Assembly (NCBI RefSeq): GCF_003943735.1
Contig: NZ_RJMV01000004.1
Coordinates: 1 to 64,000, forward strand
Direction: 5' to 3'
DNA from: Streptococcus sanguinis
GTDB lineage: Bacteria > Bacillota > Bacilli > Lactobacillales > Streptococcaceae
Length of the DNA: 64,000 nt
Under the pieces are notes generated by a model, which was not told the DNA's origin, ran no database searches, and saw nothing but the letters and a program-made list of their open reading frames with translations. Of the stretch, positions 1 through 7,634 are shown in pieces. The translations under genes and the position numbers were made by a program. Numbering within the stretch: position 1 is the stretch's first letter; every line of letters starts with the position of its first letter.

Positions 1-120
1 GGTATTCAAAGATTTTTTTAAATATTTTAAATCCTCTACTTGCGGATGAACGTTTTTAATCTTATATCTGTCAATTATTGATAACAAATCATCAATTGCT
101 TTTAAAACTGTTTCTAACAT
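1..120 (-). CDS. Partial gene, putative immunity protein for the orphan toxin
   Basis: An open frame starts with ATG at 120 and runs off the left edge, giving 40 visible residues (MLETVLKAIDDLLSIIDRY...) with no stop. A strong ribosome binding site (AGGAGGA) lies 7 bases before the ATG. The start is only 13 bases past the stop of the orphan toxin cassette, the usual place for an immunity gene. The visible part is helical and charged and matches no family I recognise. The immunity role is inferred from position only. Confidence 0.5.
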   Translation of the reverse strand, partial: MLETVLKAIDDLLSIIDRYKIKNVHPQVEDLKYLKKSLNT

Positions 121-133
121 ACTATCTTCCTCC

Positions 134-1102
134 TCAATGAATTATTGGCCATGAATCTATGACCTCCACACCATCTAAATTCCATGGTGAATCAATGAAA
201 ATTTGTTCTTTATTGAGCCCACCTTGATAAATTCCTCCCTGACTCCCTACAGGACCGTCATAGATAGTAGTTCCTTTAGGAATCTTTATTTTATAGACTT
301 TATCAATTGCAGACTGACCACTATACGAACCATCAGGGTTTGTCCAGATATCTTTCACTGCTGTATCAATCCTCACCTGTGCTCTGGACTGAGGTGCTTC
401 TCTAGTAAACCATTGTCCTAAAGGATTATCAGCATTACCCGCTCTATAAAATATTGTATCTTCTGAAAGTACGGTTTTATTATATCGACCTCCATAGAAA
501 TTTCGATTTGGAGTTGTAGAAAATTCAGATAATGGACCGGGATTAGTATATGAATTATATTCATACGAATACAAATCCACATATTTAGATTGAATATTGT
601 TCATCGACGGCAATTCCGGAGTCCAATTCTTTGATGGAAGTTTAGGACCAACCACCGGCTGACTCCCCACACTCGGAATTTTTCCTTTGATCCAATCTTT
701 TCCTTTGCCAAAAGCTTCGGGGATTGTTGTATAAGGTTTATTGTAATACTGGTTATACCCCACATAAGCAGAATACAAGGCAGTTCCCCAGCTAAGTGTT
801 TCAGTGATAGGATGGATGTGATTATACCATTCAGCTGTTTGGATTTCTTCGGCTGTCGCAGGCTCAAGTGTAATTGGATTGATCCCTTCTTCAAGGATGT
901 AATGATTAAACTTCGCCATATAATTAGGGTCGCGCCAGCTAAGTAATTTCTGACTATCCATTAAAAAATAACGGTCTGTCACATAGCGATGATTGGCCCA
1001 TTCAGTCTCTGACATGCCTAAACTTCCAAATGGTTTCACATGAGCTTGGGAAATGGCGTTTTTGAGCTCAGGAAATTCTTTTTCTATCTCCTCTTGGCTC
1101 AT
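134..1102 (-). CDS. Orphan LXG-toxin C-terminal cassette with ART-like toxin tip
   Basis: The cassette is 322 aa and lacks the N-terminal LXG domain. Residues 1-150 are nearly identical to residues 359-523 of the full LXG toxin at 2283-4298. After the shared 'SVGSQPVV' junction a different C-terminal domain begins (about 151-322). The tip has a YRAG motif (219-222), GQWFT (229-233), a KIPKGT strand and a late EQIF motif (299-302). This R...[S/T]...E pattern recalls ADP-ribosyltransferase-type polymorphic toxin tips; that assignment is tentative. The ATG at 1102 has no clear ribosome binding site, and the frame is open upstream to a stop near 1178, so the cassette is probably silent unless recombined behind an LXG head. 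The gene that follows (start 120) is a likely immunity gene. Confidence 0.7.
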   Translation of the reverse strand: MSQEEIEKEFPELKNAISQAHVKPFGSLGMSETEWANHRYVTDRYFLMDSQKLLSWRDPNYMAKFNHYILEEGINPITLEPATAEEIQTAEWYNHIHPITETLSWGTALYSAYVGYNQYYNKPYTTIPEAFGKGKDWIKGKIPSVGSQPVVGPKLPSKNWTPELPSMNNIQSKYVDLYSYEYNSYTNPGPLSEFSTTPNRNFYGGRYNKTVLSEDTIFYRAGNADNPLGQWFTREAPQSRAQVRIDTAVKDIWTNPDGSYSGQSAIDKVYKIKIPKGTTIYDGPVGSQGGIYQGGLNKEQIFIDSPWNLDGVEVIDSWPIIH

Positions 1103-1144
1103 TCCATCTATTTTTTTCTTAAAAGCTGGATTAACCTTAGCTAT
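651..1144. repeat. 494-bp direct repeat, copy in orphan cassette
   Basis: This copy aligns without gaps, at a constant offset of 2080 bases, to 2731-3224 inside the full LXG toxin gene, with only scattered mismatches. Homology stops sharply at both ends: at the toxin-tip junction (651) and within the linker (about 1144). The repeat supplies the homology needed to swap toxin tips. Confidence 0.9.
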
Positions 1145-1173
1145 TTTTTTGAGACAGAGATTTCTTTTGAATA

Positions 1174-1207
1174 ATTACACGACCTGAGTAATCCCAAGCC
1201 GTGTAAT
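1174..1207. repeat. Inverted repeat next to the cassette breakpoint
   Basis: Arms ATTACACG (1174-1181) and CGTGTAAT (1200-1207) are separated by 18 bases. They lie about 30 bases beyond the point where homology to the full LXG gene ends. There is no T-run, so this is not a typical terminator. It could mark the recombination edge or simply be a transcript hairpin. Confidence 0.45.
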
Positions 1208-1268
1208 AGTTTTATGAATCGATATTGGATTCTTCATAAAATATTTAATTCTAATCAGTCATGACATT

Positions 1269-1685
1269 TCATAAATTCTTTATTTCAAGTTCAACTTGTT
1301 CATCTATAGCATCCAACAAAGCTCTTTTTATCACAGAAATTAGATTCTTTCCACTGCTTGTCACAAAATAATCTGATAGCGCTTTGATATCTGGACTGAT
1401 ATTGTCACCCCAAGGAGGCATTTTACTTCTATCTTCATTATCCCAAACAACTTGATTAGGATTAATTCTTTCTAATTCCTTTTGGATGGTCTCCAATTCA
1501 CGCAAAGCCTCCTCCAACTGATGTGGTTCTAGCTTTCCGCTATATAACTCATTCATCAAAATAGGGAATCTGCTCCCCCAAACATTATTTTCTAAACGAA
1601 CACAAATCGTTGAAAAAAACGAGTGGAGAAAATCTCCTGTTCCAATCGAGTACCAATATAAATCTACTTTTAAACCGACTGTCAT
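1269..1685 (-). CDS. Imm70-like immunity protein
   Basis: The product is 138 aa from the ATG at 1685, chosen because a GAGG ribosome binding site sits 6 bases upstream. The frame also extends upstream to a TTG at 1799. The pattern MTVGLKVDLYWYSIGTGDF, then SRFPILMNELY, VVWDNED, PPWG and a C-terminal YFVTSSGKNL matches what I recall of the Imm70 family of polymorphic-toxin immunity proteins. It is cytoplasmic, with no signal peptide. No intact cognate toxin is immediately upstream, so it is probably an orphan immunity gene kept against toxins of sibling strains. Confidence 0.65.
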   Translation of the reverse strand: MTVGLKVDLYWYSIGTGDFLHSFFSTICVRLENNVWGSRFPILMNELYSGKLEPHQLEEALRELETIQKELERINPNQVVWDNEDRSKMPPWGDNISPDIKALSDYFVTSSGKNLISVIKRALLDAIDEQVELEIKNL

Positions 1686-1828
1686 AAGTTCCTCACGCTC
1701 TCTTGAATAGAATTTCAGATTTCTGGAAGTATTATCTTGAAATTTTTGTAAACAAGCTCTGAGGCTCTTCTCTTGAATCATTTCCCATAAACCTGACAAA
1801 AGCTCTAGTCGATTCCCCTCTATACTGA
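1686..1828 (-). other. Possible remnant of a toxin tip upstream of Imm70
   Basis: The frame of the Imm70-like gene stays open upstream to a stop near 1841. It encodes a basic, helical stretch (LSGLWEMIQEKSLRACL...FYSRERE) that is not part of the immunity family. It could be the last part of a lost toxin domain. I recognise no family, and the rest of the interval to 1939 shows nothing else. Confidence 0.25.
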
Positions 1829-1939
1829 ATCTGAATCTCTATTCCATCCTAATGACTTCGTTTACATTTTTCATATTTTTTAGAATAAGACTGTAAATTA
1901 TTAAATTGATCCCCATGTTTGAAAAATTAATTTATATAT

Positions 1940-2272
1940 TCACCACCCATTTTCGTTATAAAATTTATCAACTAATCCCCAGTCATAATCAGAAATAGCT
2001 GAACCAGTTTCTGTTTCCCTTAAGTCAATCCCTAATTTTCTTAATGTGGCTAAGGACATGTGCCCCAAACAAATTGGGCCTAAAACTGAATCTTCCATCG
2101 AAAGTCTGACTGAAATTTCTTTTAATTTATTTATAACATCAACATCATAGATATCACTATTAACAATTTCTTTTATTATGTGATAAGACACAATTGGATT
2201 TAAATCTATATTACTTATTAAATCTTTATTATTATAAGTTTTGGTTTTAATTTTTTTAAGAATATTCACCAT
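1940..2272 (-). CDS. Putative immunity protein for the LXG metalloprotease toxin
   Basis: This 110-aa acidic, mostly helical protein has no signal peptide or membrane segment. The ATG at 2272 has a good AAGGAG site 4 bases upstream. It begins 10 bases after the stop of the LXG toxin gene, the canonical position of a cognate immunity gene. The sequence (LKKIKTKTYNNKDLISNI...LGHMSLATLRKLGI...DYDWGLVDKFY) matches no immunity family I recognise. The function is inferred from synteny: it should bind and block the zinc-protease tip in the producing cell. Confidence 0.6.
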   Translation of the reverse strand: MVNILKKIKTKTYNNKDLISNIDLNPIVSYHIIKEIVNSDIYDVDVINKLKEISVRLSMEDSVLGPICLGHMSLATLRKLGIDLRETETGSAISDYDWGLVDKFYNENGW

Positions 2273-2282
2273 TTACTCCTTA

Positions 2283-4298
2283 CTATCTTAAATGATTTGT
2301 TAACAAAGCTCTCTCATTCATATAATTTTCAAACAAACTATTAGCTATATCCTTACGTCCTATTGACTCTGCCCAATGAATTTCTTTCATATATGCATTC
2401 AATTCCATCTTCAACCTATTCTTTGTTTGGAAATGATATTCCATACCAGGGAATCCTTGTTTGACATCATCTAGATAATGTTGCCTTTCGTGCAGTAAAG
2501 CTCCATAAGATGCATTATCGTCTATAACCAGTTGTCCCGGCTTGCCTTTAGAAGGAGAATATCCCATCACTCCCTCACGATGAACTATTTCTACCCCCTG
2601 ATTTTGTAAGTCATCTAAAATATTTTGCCAATCATCAGGATTTGATATTCTACCTGGTCCAAACTCTTCTCCTAATGGATCAGCCCCCTTCCTAAACATC
2701 ATATAGTCATTTGTACTATTAAGAGATGGTACCACCGGCTGACTCCCCACGCTTGGAATTTTCCCTTTAATCCAGTCTTTCCCTTTGCCAAAAGCTTCGG
2801 GGATTGTTGTATAAGGTTTATTGTAATACTGGTTATACCCCACATAAGCAGAATACAAGGCAGTTCCCCAGCTAAGTGTTTCAGTGATAGGATGGATGTG
2901 ATTATACCATTCAGCTGTTTGGATTTCTTCGGCTGTTGCTGGCTCAAGTGTAATTGGATTGATCCCTTCTTCAAGGATGTAATGATTAAACTTCGCCATA
3001 TAATTAGGGTCGCGCCAGCTAAGTAATTTCTGACTATCCATTAAAAAATAACGGTCTGTCACATAGCGATGATTGGCCCATTCAGTCTCTGACATGCCTA
3101 AACTTCCAAATGGTTTCACATGAGCTTGGGAAATGGCGTTTTTGAGCTCAGGAAATTCTTTTTCTATCTCCTCTTGGCTCATACCATCTATTTTTTTCAT
3201 GAAAGCTGGATCAACCTTAGCTAATTCTGTGGGGCTCAAACCTCGATGATCACTTTTTACTTGGTCATATCTCGCCATAATCAATTGAAGAGCATCCTGA
3301 CTCATAGTTGCAATAGATACATCAGTATATCCCGTGTTTAAAAAATGTTCATAGGCCTGAATCTTGTCACCATACTTTTCCTCAAGCTCAGCTCGGGACA
3401 TATCGAACACATCCAGTAGATTGTCCCCTTTTTCTGTCTTAAGATCTTTATTAAAGTTTGAAATTATTTTCTTCCATTCCGAACGTGGTTTGCCCTGCAG
3501 CTTCTCTGCGAGCTTACTTCGGTAATAGATTTCAGCAGCACCGGATAACTTCATATCTTTAACAGCCTTGTCTATAGCCTGTTCTTGTGGTGTCCGATAA
3601 TCACTCTTTGAAACAGTCTGAATCTTCTGAGCCTTCATCTTAGCAGACCAGCTCATATCTATGCCATCAGTAGAGTAATTACCCTCACTGTCTACCAATA
3701 CCTGACTAAGCTGCGTCGCTCCTTGAATAGCTAAGCCCAAAACCTGCAGACTATCTGTGAAATACTGGGACACCTGAGCCACAAACCATTCCAGCTTGTC
3801 AATTTTTTCCTGAATTTCCCGAATGCCGATATTTAGCTGAGTTTCAACTTCCATTAAAGCAGATGTCTGAGATAAAAGGTCTCCCAATTTACCTGTCAGC
3901 AGAGCTCCTGCATTACGGAAAAAATCTTGATTATCTGCAATCTGCTTTTCTACTTTTGCCAGTTGCTCATTTTTTATTTTCAGCTGTTCCTTCAGTAGAT
4001 CCAAGTCCAATTCGCCATATCCAGCCACCTCGGAATCAGCACTTTTATAGGAAGCAAGCTCTCCCTGAATATCATCAATAGCCTCTTGTAGCTTCTTAAT
4101 GGCAGGGATGATTACCTCAGTAAATAAGCCTTTTCCCGCTGTATAAGCCGCTCCCTGCAGCTCACCCGACTCCAAAGATGCAATCAAATGGTCGCAGCCA
4201 CTAGATAGACGATCGGTCACTTGATTGGCTACTTGAAGGTTACCGGTCATCGCTTGGATAAGCTGGGCTGAATCTGCTGCACTATATTTTACTCCCAT
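2283..4298 (-). CDS. LXG polymorphic toxin with C-terminal zincin (Tox-MPTase4-like) domain
   Basis: The protein is 671 aa with no Sec signal, as expected for a type VIIb secretion substrate. Residues 1 to about 210 form a helical LXG domain with long heptad-like stretches. A linker (about 358-523) is shared with the orphan cassette. The unique tip (about 524-671) contains GPGRISNP, GYSPSKGKPGQLVID, the zinc motif HERQH (603-607) and the helix KMELNAYMKEI, resembling the Tox-MPTase4 family of metallopeptidase toxins. The start overlaps the upstream small gene by 10 bases, so translation is probably coupled to it. The immunity candidate follows 10 bases downstream. The LXG assignment is firm; the protease target is unknown. 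Confidence 0.85.
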   Translation of the reverse strand: MGVKYSAADSAQLIQAMTGNLQVANQVTDRLSSGCDHLIASLESGELQGAAYTAGKGLFTEVIIPAIKKLQEAIDDIQGELASYKSADSEVAGYGELDLDLLKEQLKIKNEQLAKVEKQIADNQDFFRNAGALLTGKLGDLLSQTSALMEVETQLNIGIREIQEKIDKLEWFVAQVSQYFTDSLQVLGLAIQGATQLSQVLVDSEGNYSTDGIDMSWSAKMKAQKIQTVSKSDYRTPQEQAIDKAVKDMKLSGAAEIYYRSKLAEKLQGKPRSEWKKIISNFNKDLKTEKGDNLLDVFDMSRAELEEKYGDKIQAYEHFLNTGYTDVSIATMSQDALQLIMARYDQVKSDHRGLSPTELAKVDPAFMKKIDGMSQEEIEKEFPELKNAISQAHVKPFGSLGMSETEWANHRYVTDRYFLMDSQKLLSWRDPNYMAKFNHYILEEGINPITLEPATAEEIQTAEWYNHIHPITETLSWGTALYSAYVGYNQYYNKPYTTIPEAFGKGKDWIKGKIPSVGSQPVVPSLNSTNDYMMFRKGADPLGEEFGPGRISNPDDWQNILDDLQNQGVEIVHREGVMGYSPSKGKPGQLVIDDNASYGALLHERQHYLDDVKQGFPGMEYHFQTKNRLKMELNAYMKEIHWAESIGRKDIANSLFENYMNERALLTNHLR
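2731..3224. repeat. 494-bp direct repeat, copy inside the LXG toxin gene
   Basis: This is the partner of 651-1144, encoding linker residues of about 358-523. Its lower edge is the exact point where the two toxin tips diverge, which indicates module exchange by homologous recombination. Confidence 0.9.
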
Positions 4299-4648
4299 GG
4301 CAGACTATTCCTTTCTTTGATCAGTTTTTCTCGCTCTTCTTCCATAGTCTTTCTTGTTTGACGACTGAGCTTTCCAAGTTCATCCATCTGAACATCCACA
4401 TAGTTCTTAACCTGTCGGTTAAGAGACTGAGTTTCTGATAAATCACGACTGAGGGCAGCAGAGCTTTGAGGGTGTTCATAAAGTAGATGTTCCATTCGGG
4501 TCGTCAAGTATTGGAAATCCGTCGCAAAATTCGCCAGGGAAATCTCGTATTGACGTTTCATCGTCATAAATTCGTCTTCTTTTTGGTCAACTTTGAGAAT
4601 TTTTTCGTAAAGTGCCTGACGTTCTTTTTCGCTTTTATCAGCCTTCAT
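4289..4648 (-). CDS. LXG-associated small helical protein (DUF3958/Lap-type)
   Basis: This 119-aa, highly charged protein is almost entirely coiled-coil (EKERQALYEKILKVDQKEDE..., then RKTMEEEREKLIKERN). Its size and place between an Esx-like gene and an LXG gene fit the LXG-associated alpha-helical proteins that bind the LXG domain and target the toxin to the type VIIb secretion system. A GGGAG site precedes the ATG. The gene starts 2 bases after the upstream stop and overlaps the LXG start by 10 bases. The family name is from memory; the role follows from the known architecture of such loci. Confidence 0.7.
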   Translation of the reverse strand: MKADKSEKERQALYEKILKVDQKEDEFMTMKRQYEISLANFATDFQYLTTRMEHLLYEHPQSSAALSRDLSETQSLNRQVKNYVDVQMDELGKLSRQTRKTMEEEREKLIKERNSLPWE

Positions 4649-4649
4649 C

Positions 4650-4922
4650 TCAACTCTCCCAGCGCTTGGCTTCCTCTATATCGCGTTTCTCAATTTTTGC
4701 AGCAATTTCTGGAAATTTATTGGCCTGAGTCAGAACAGCAGAGCTGAAGTCACCGACAGCCTGAAGCATTTGATTGCAGGCCTGACGGCCAGCTTCCATT
4801 CCAGCAATCCCTGTTGTATAGGAAAATTCGACTTGTTGATTTTGTGCATTGCTAGTATCAACTCCAACGAGCTCGCTGATAGCAGAGCCAGCTGAAATGG
4901 TGCTCGATTTAATTTGTCCCAT
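4650..4922 (-). CDS. Esx-like LXG partner (TIGR04197/DUF3130-type)
   Basis: The product is 90 aa from the ATG at 4922, preferred over an upstream codon at 4952 because AAAGGAG lies 8 bases before it. It is a small helical protein, GQIKSSTISAGSAISELVG at the N terminus and a helical hairpin further on, similar in layout to WXG100 proteins but without a clear WxG turn. It is the first gene of the LXG operon. Members of this family form a pre-secretion complex with the second small protein and the LXG domain. Confidence 0.7.
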   Translation of the reverse strand: MGQIKSSTISAGSAISELVGVDTSNAQNQQVEFSYTTGIAGMEAGRQACNQMLQAVGDFSSAVLTQANKFPEIAAKIEKRDIEEAKRWES

Positions 4923-4975
4923 TATTGCTTCTCCTTTTGGAATTTTATTCAAGAAAACATAAAATATACCCTTTC

Positions 4976-4984
4976 ATTATAACA
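4976..4984 (-). promoter_or_regulatory. Extended -10 promoter of the LXG operon
   Basis: On the minus strand the sequence is TGTTATAAT, an extended -10 located 54 bases before the first gene of the operon. No convincing -35 is seen at 17 bases. Confidence 0.55.
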
Positions 4985-5005
4985 TATCCCTCAAAATAAT
5001 AGACG

Positions 5006-5042
5006 CAAAAAGAAAAAATCAGAAAGTCTTTCGACTTCCTGA
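5006..5042 (-). terminator. Rho-independent terminator of the ABC exporter operon
   Basis: A stem TCAGGAAGTC / GACTTTCTGA (one mismatch) with loop GAAA spans 5019-5042. On the minus strand a T-rich run (ATTTTTTCTTTTT) follows. It lies 7 bases past the permease stop codon. Confidence 0.8.
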
Positions 5043-5049
5043 TGCTTGT

Positions 5050-6687
5050 TTAATAAAATACTGCTAAATCTTCATTCAGCTTCTTCATGTAGTGTTTGTG
5101 GACTATGTAAGACAACACAGCTAAGCCTGCTAAAACTAGAGCAACTATCACATAAATTACCAGAGGCGCAAGAACATTGGATATAAAGAAGAGAAGAGTA
5201 ATGACAATCAACATTCCTAAAATCAGAGCGATGGCTAAGAGAGTTTTCACCATATTATTATCTCGGCTCATCAATTCTGTGACATTGGACCAATTAGTCA
5301 CAAGATGCTTGTAGTCTCGGTAGTAACCCCAAGAACTCCACATTAGGCTAATTAAGGCCCAAACAATCACCATGCCCAAGAAAGTCACTGGATGCATACC
5401 GGAAACAAGGCTAGTTATCAAAAGCAAGGTCAGAGGCAGGATAGACTGGACGGCAAAGAGCTGCCAAAACTTCAGACGAATATATTGCTTCAAATCAAAG
5501 GGGAGAACCTTGAGATAATCAAAATTTTCCCTTTCCAGAGAAATCCCAATAGCCGTAAGGTTGCTGCCGCCTGAGTTTAGCGTTGCAATCAAAACAGCCA
5601 GAGCCATCATTGGCAAGAGGAAACGTGGTCCCAGATAAGAAGTCAAAGACAGGCCACCTTGTATCATGCCCATTCCCATACTGAAAATGACAATGTAAGG
5701 GAGAAAGGCCGACATAAAGATAGCTTGCATAATGACAGAACCCTCGCTCAAGAGCCTGATATTGTAATGCCAGACAAACTTTTTGAGATTTTTTGCTTCC
5801 GCAATATTGATGTCATGCACGCGCTCCCGCTTTCCTACTGAAGAACCCGTCATCAGGGCTGCCTCATAAAACTCAGGAATCACCTTGGTCTTTACGATGA
5901 AAAATAGAAGAGCCGCAACTGCCACCCATCCCAAAAATCCCAGCAGGGAAGCTGTATGAAAAGGATGAAGGATAAAATCATAAAAGGCTTGAACTGGCGG
6001 AAAGAAAGCTTTGACCTCTGTACGATTTATGACGCTTCTGTTGTTCATTTGATTAATCATAAAATAGAGGAAAAAGGATCCAACGGAAACAAGAGCCAGA
6101 ATGACATTGGACAGGATGGTCTTATACTTCCTGAAAAAGGCTGTCTTGGTAATGAAATGGACGGCAATCAGAATCAGAAAGGTGATGACTGAACTTAAAA
6201 TCAGAATAGCAAACAGAGCCAAGAGCAGGCCCAAGAAAGGATTACCACCTTGAAAAGCCAAAACCAAGAAATAACTGAACATAGGCAGAATGGCAATCAG
6301 CAAGGTCAGAATAACCGAAATGCTTTTGCCGACAATGATTTCTGCTTCGCTAAAAGCATAAGGACGATAAGACTGTAAGTCCTTGCTTTCATAAAAGACA
6401 TTGTAAAAAACCAGGAAGCCTTGAGACATAGAAAAGAGAGCAAAAGCAGAAACCAAATTGGCAAAGAGCCCCGGATTGCCAACCAGTTGGTTCAGGGAGC
6501 CCATCAAGCCGAAAAGAAAGAGATAGACCAGTCCTAAAATCAGATACATGCGGATGGCCTTCAGCGATACATTGACCTTACGCTCAGGATTCTTAGCTTG
6601 CATCTTACGGTACTGCTGCAGCTGAGACGGCTGAATAGCATAGAGGATGTTAATATCAACGAGTTTTTTTATAGCTTTAATGCGCAT
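5050..6687 (-). CDS. ABC-2 type exporter, permease subunit
   Basis: This 545-aa protein has about 10-12 hydrophobic segments in two halves. The first set lies between residues 45 and 270, and the second between about 320 and the C terminus, with a soluble loop near 285-310. The sequence does not name the substrate. The ATG at 6687 has a GAGGTG site and overlaps the ATPase gene by 11 bases, so the two subunits are translationally coupled. The N-terminal cytoplasmic stretch (YAIQPSQLQQYRKMQAKNPE) is typical of large bacterial ABC-2 exporter permeases. Confidence 0.75.
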   Translation of the reverse strand: MRIKAIKKLVDINILYAIQPSQLQQYRKMQAKNPERKVNVSLKAIRMYLILGLVYLFLFGLMGSLNQLVGNPGLFANLVSAFALFSMSQGFLVFYNVFYESKDLQSYRPYAFSEAEIIVGKSISVILTLLIAILPMFSYFLVLAFQGGNPFLGLLLALFAILILSSVITFLILIAVHFITKTAFFRKYKTILSNVILALVSVGSFFLYFMINQMNNRSVINRTEVKAFFPPVQAFYDFILHPFHTASLLGFLGWVAVAALLFFIVKTKVIPEFYEAALMTGSSVGKRERVHDINIAEAKNLKKFVWHYNIRLLSEGSVIMQAIFMSAFLPYIVIFSMGMGMIQGGLSLTSYLGPRFLLPMMALAVLIATLNSGGSNLTAIGISLERENFDYLKVLPFDLKQYIRLKFWQLFAVQSILPLTLLLITSLVSGMHPVTFLGMVIVWALISLMWSSWGYYRDYKHLVTNWSNVTELMSRDNNMVKTLLAIALILGMLIVITLLFFISNVLAPLVIYVIVALVLAGLAVLSYIVHKHYMKKLNEDLAVFY

Positions 6688-7420
6688 CAGGACTCACCTC
6701 TTCTCTGCGGCCTGCTAGACCAAGATAGATGGTTTCAAGAGACTGTTCTGGATGTTGACCTTTTAGTTCTTCAATCGTTCCATAGAAAATCAATTTCCCT
6801 TTTTTGAGAATGGCCACCTTATCACAGAGCTGCTCTGCCACTTCCAAGACGTGGGTTGAAAAGAGAACTGTATTTCCTTTATCTGCATGTTGGCGCATCA
6901 TCTGCTTGAGGTCAAAAGCTGCCTGCGGATCAAGACCCGTCAGCGGCTCATCCAGAACCCAAATATCCGGATCAGACAAAAGTGCCGCTATGACGAAGAC
7001 TTTTTGCCTCATCCCATGAGAGAATGAATCAATAACCTCATACCGATGAGAGCCAAAGTCGAAAAGATGGAGCAGATTTCCCAATCGCTCTTCAACTTCA
7101 GCATTCGTCATATCGTAAGAAGTCGCTACCAGTTCCCAAAACTCATTGGCAGTTAGGCGCAAAAATAGATCAGGTGAATCAGCTACATAGCCAATTTTTT
7201 TCTTGATTTCCAAACGATTAGCGGATAATTCTTTCCCATCCACAAAAATCTGTCCACTACTAGGATTGATAACGCTGACCAATGACTTAATGGTAGTAGA
7301 TTTTCCGGCGCCATTGTGACCAATCAGACCGACGATTTCTCCGCTCTGCAAGGTCAGATTCAGCTGATTGAGAGCTACCGTTCCTTCATAAACTTTAGTG
7401 ACATCTTTAAATTCAATCAT
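6677..7420 (-). CDS. ABC exporter ATP-binding subunit
   Basis: This 247-aa ATPase has Walker A GHNGAGKST (about 34-42), a degenerate signature SHGMRQK in place of LSGGQ, Walker B WVLDEP and an H-loop FSTHVLE. The short C-terminal tail (KGQHPEQSLETIYLGLAG) is typical of drug/peptide/bacteriocin-type exporters such as EcsA-like ATPases. The ATG has AAAGGAG upstream. It is first in a two-gene operon with the permease; the substrate is unknown. Confidence 0.85.
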   Translation of the reverse strand: MIEFKDVTKVYEGTVALNQLNLTLQSGEIVGLIGHNGAGKSTTIKSLVSVINPSSGQIFVDGKELSANRLEIKKKIGYVADSPDLFLRLTANEFWELVATSYDMTNAEVEERLGNLLHLFDFGSHRYEVIDSFSHGMRQKVFVIAALLSDPDIWVLDEPLTGLDPQAAFDLKQMMRQHADKGNTVLFSTHVLEVAEQLCDKVAILKKGKLIFYGTIEELKGQHPEQSLETIYLGLAGRREEVSPDAH

Positions 7421-7453
7421 AAGAGAGCTCCTTTACTGATTTCTATACAGATT

Positions 7454-7459
7454 AGTATA
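7454..7459 (-). promoter_or_regulatory. -10 element of the ABC exporter operon
   Basis: TATACT on the minus strand lies 34 bases before the ATPase start. The upstream region is AT-rich and no strong -35 is seen. The call is position-based. Confidence 0.4.
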
Positions 7460-7561
7460 CTCTTTTTGAGGCTTTTTGTCTCAGCTAAAAATGTTTCATT
7501 TTCAATTTTAAAAAGATTTTTCAAATTATAAAAGAGCTAAATCTCTATGAGAGTGAAAAAA

Positions 7562-7599
7562 CGCAAACGATTGCGCCTTTCTGCTTCTTTTGGTACAAT
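7562..7599 (+). promoter_or_regulatory. amylase promoter with overlapping CcpA (cre) site
   Basis: The -35 is TTGCGC (7571-7576) and the -10 is TACAAT (7594-7599), with a 17-base spacer and an extended TGG before the -10. The near-palindrome CGCAAACGATTGCG (7562-7575) fits a catabolite-responsive element and overlaps the -35. Carbon catabolite repression by promoter occlusion is therefore expected. Confidence 0.65.
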
Positions 7600-7634
7600 A
7601 AAGCCAATCAGTGAGAATGAAGAGGAAAATTTAT

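Noticed and set aside
1269..1799. Imm70-like gene starting at the TTG at 1799
   Set aside because: The ATG at 1685 has a good ribosome binding site and matches the family's N terminus.
1..4980. A complete type VII secretion system
   Set aside because: Only LXG effectors, partners and immunity genes are seen. No EssC, EssB or EsaA-type gene lies in the window.
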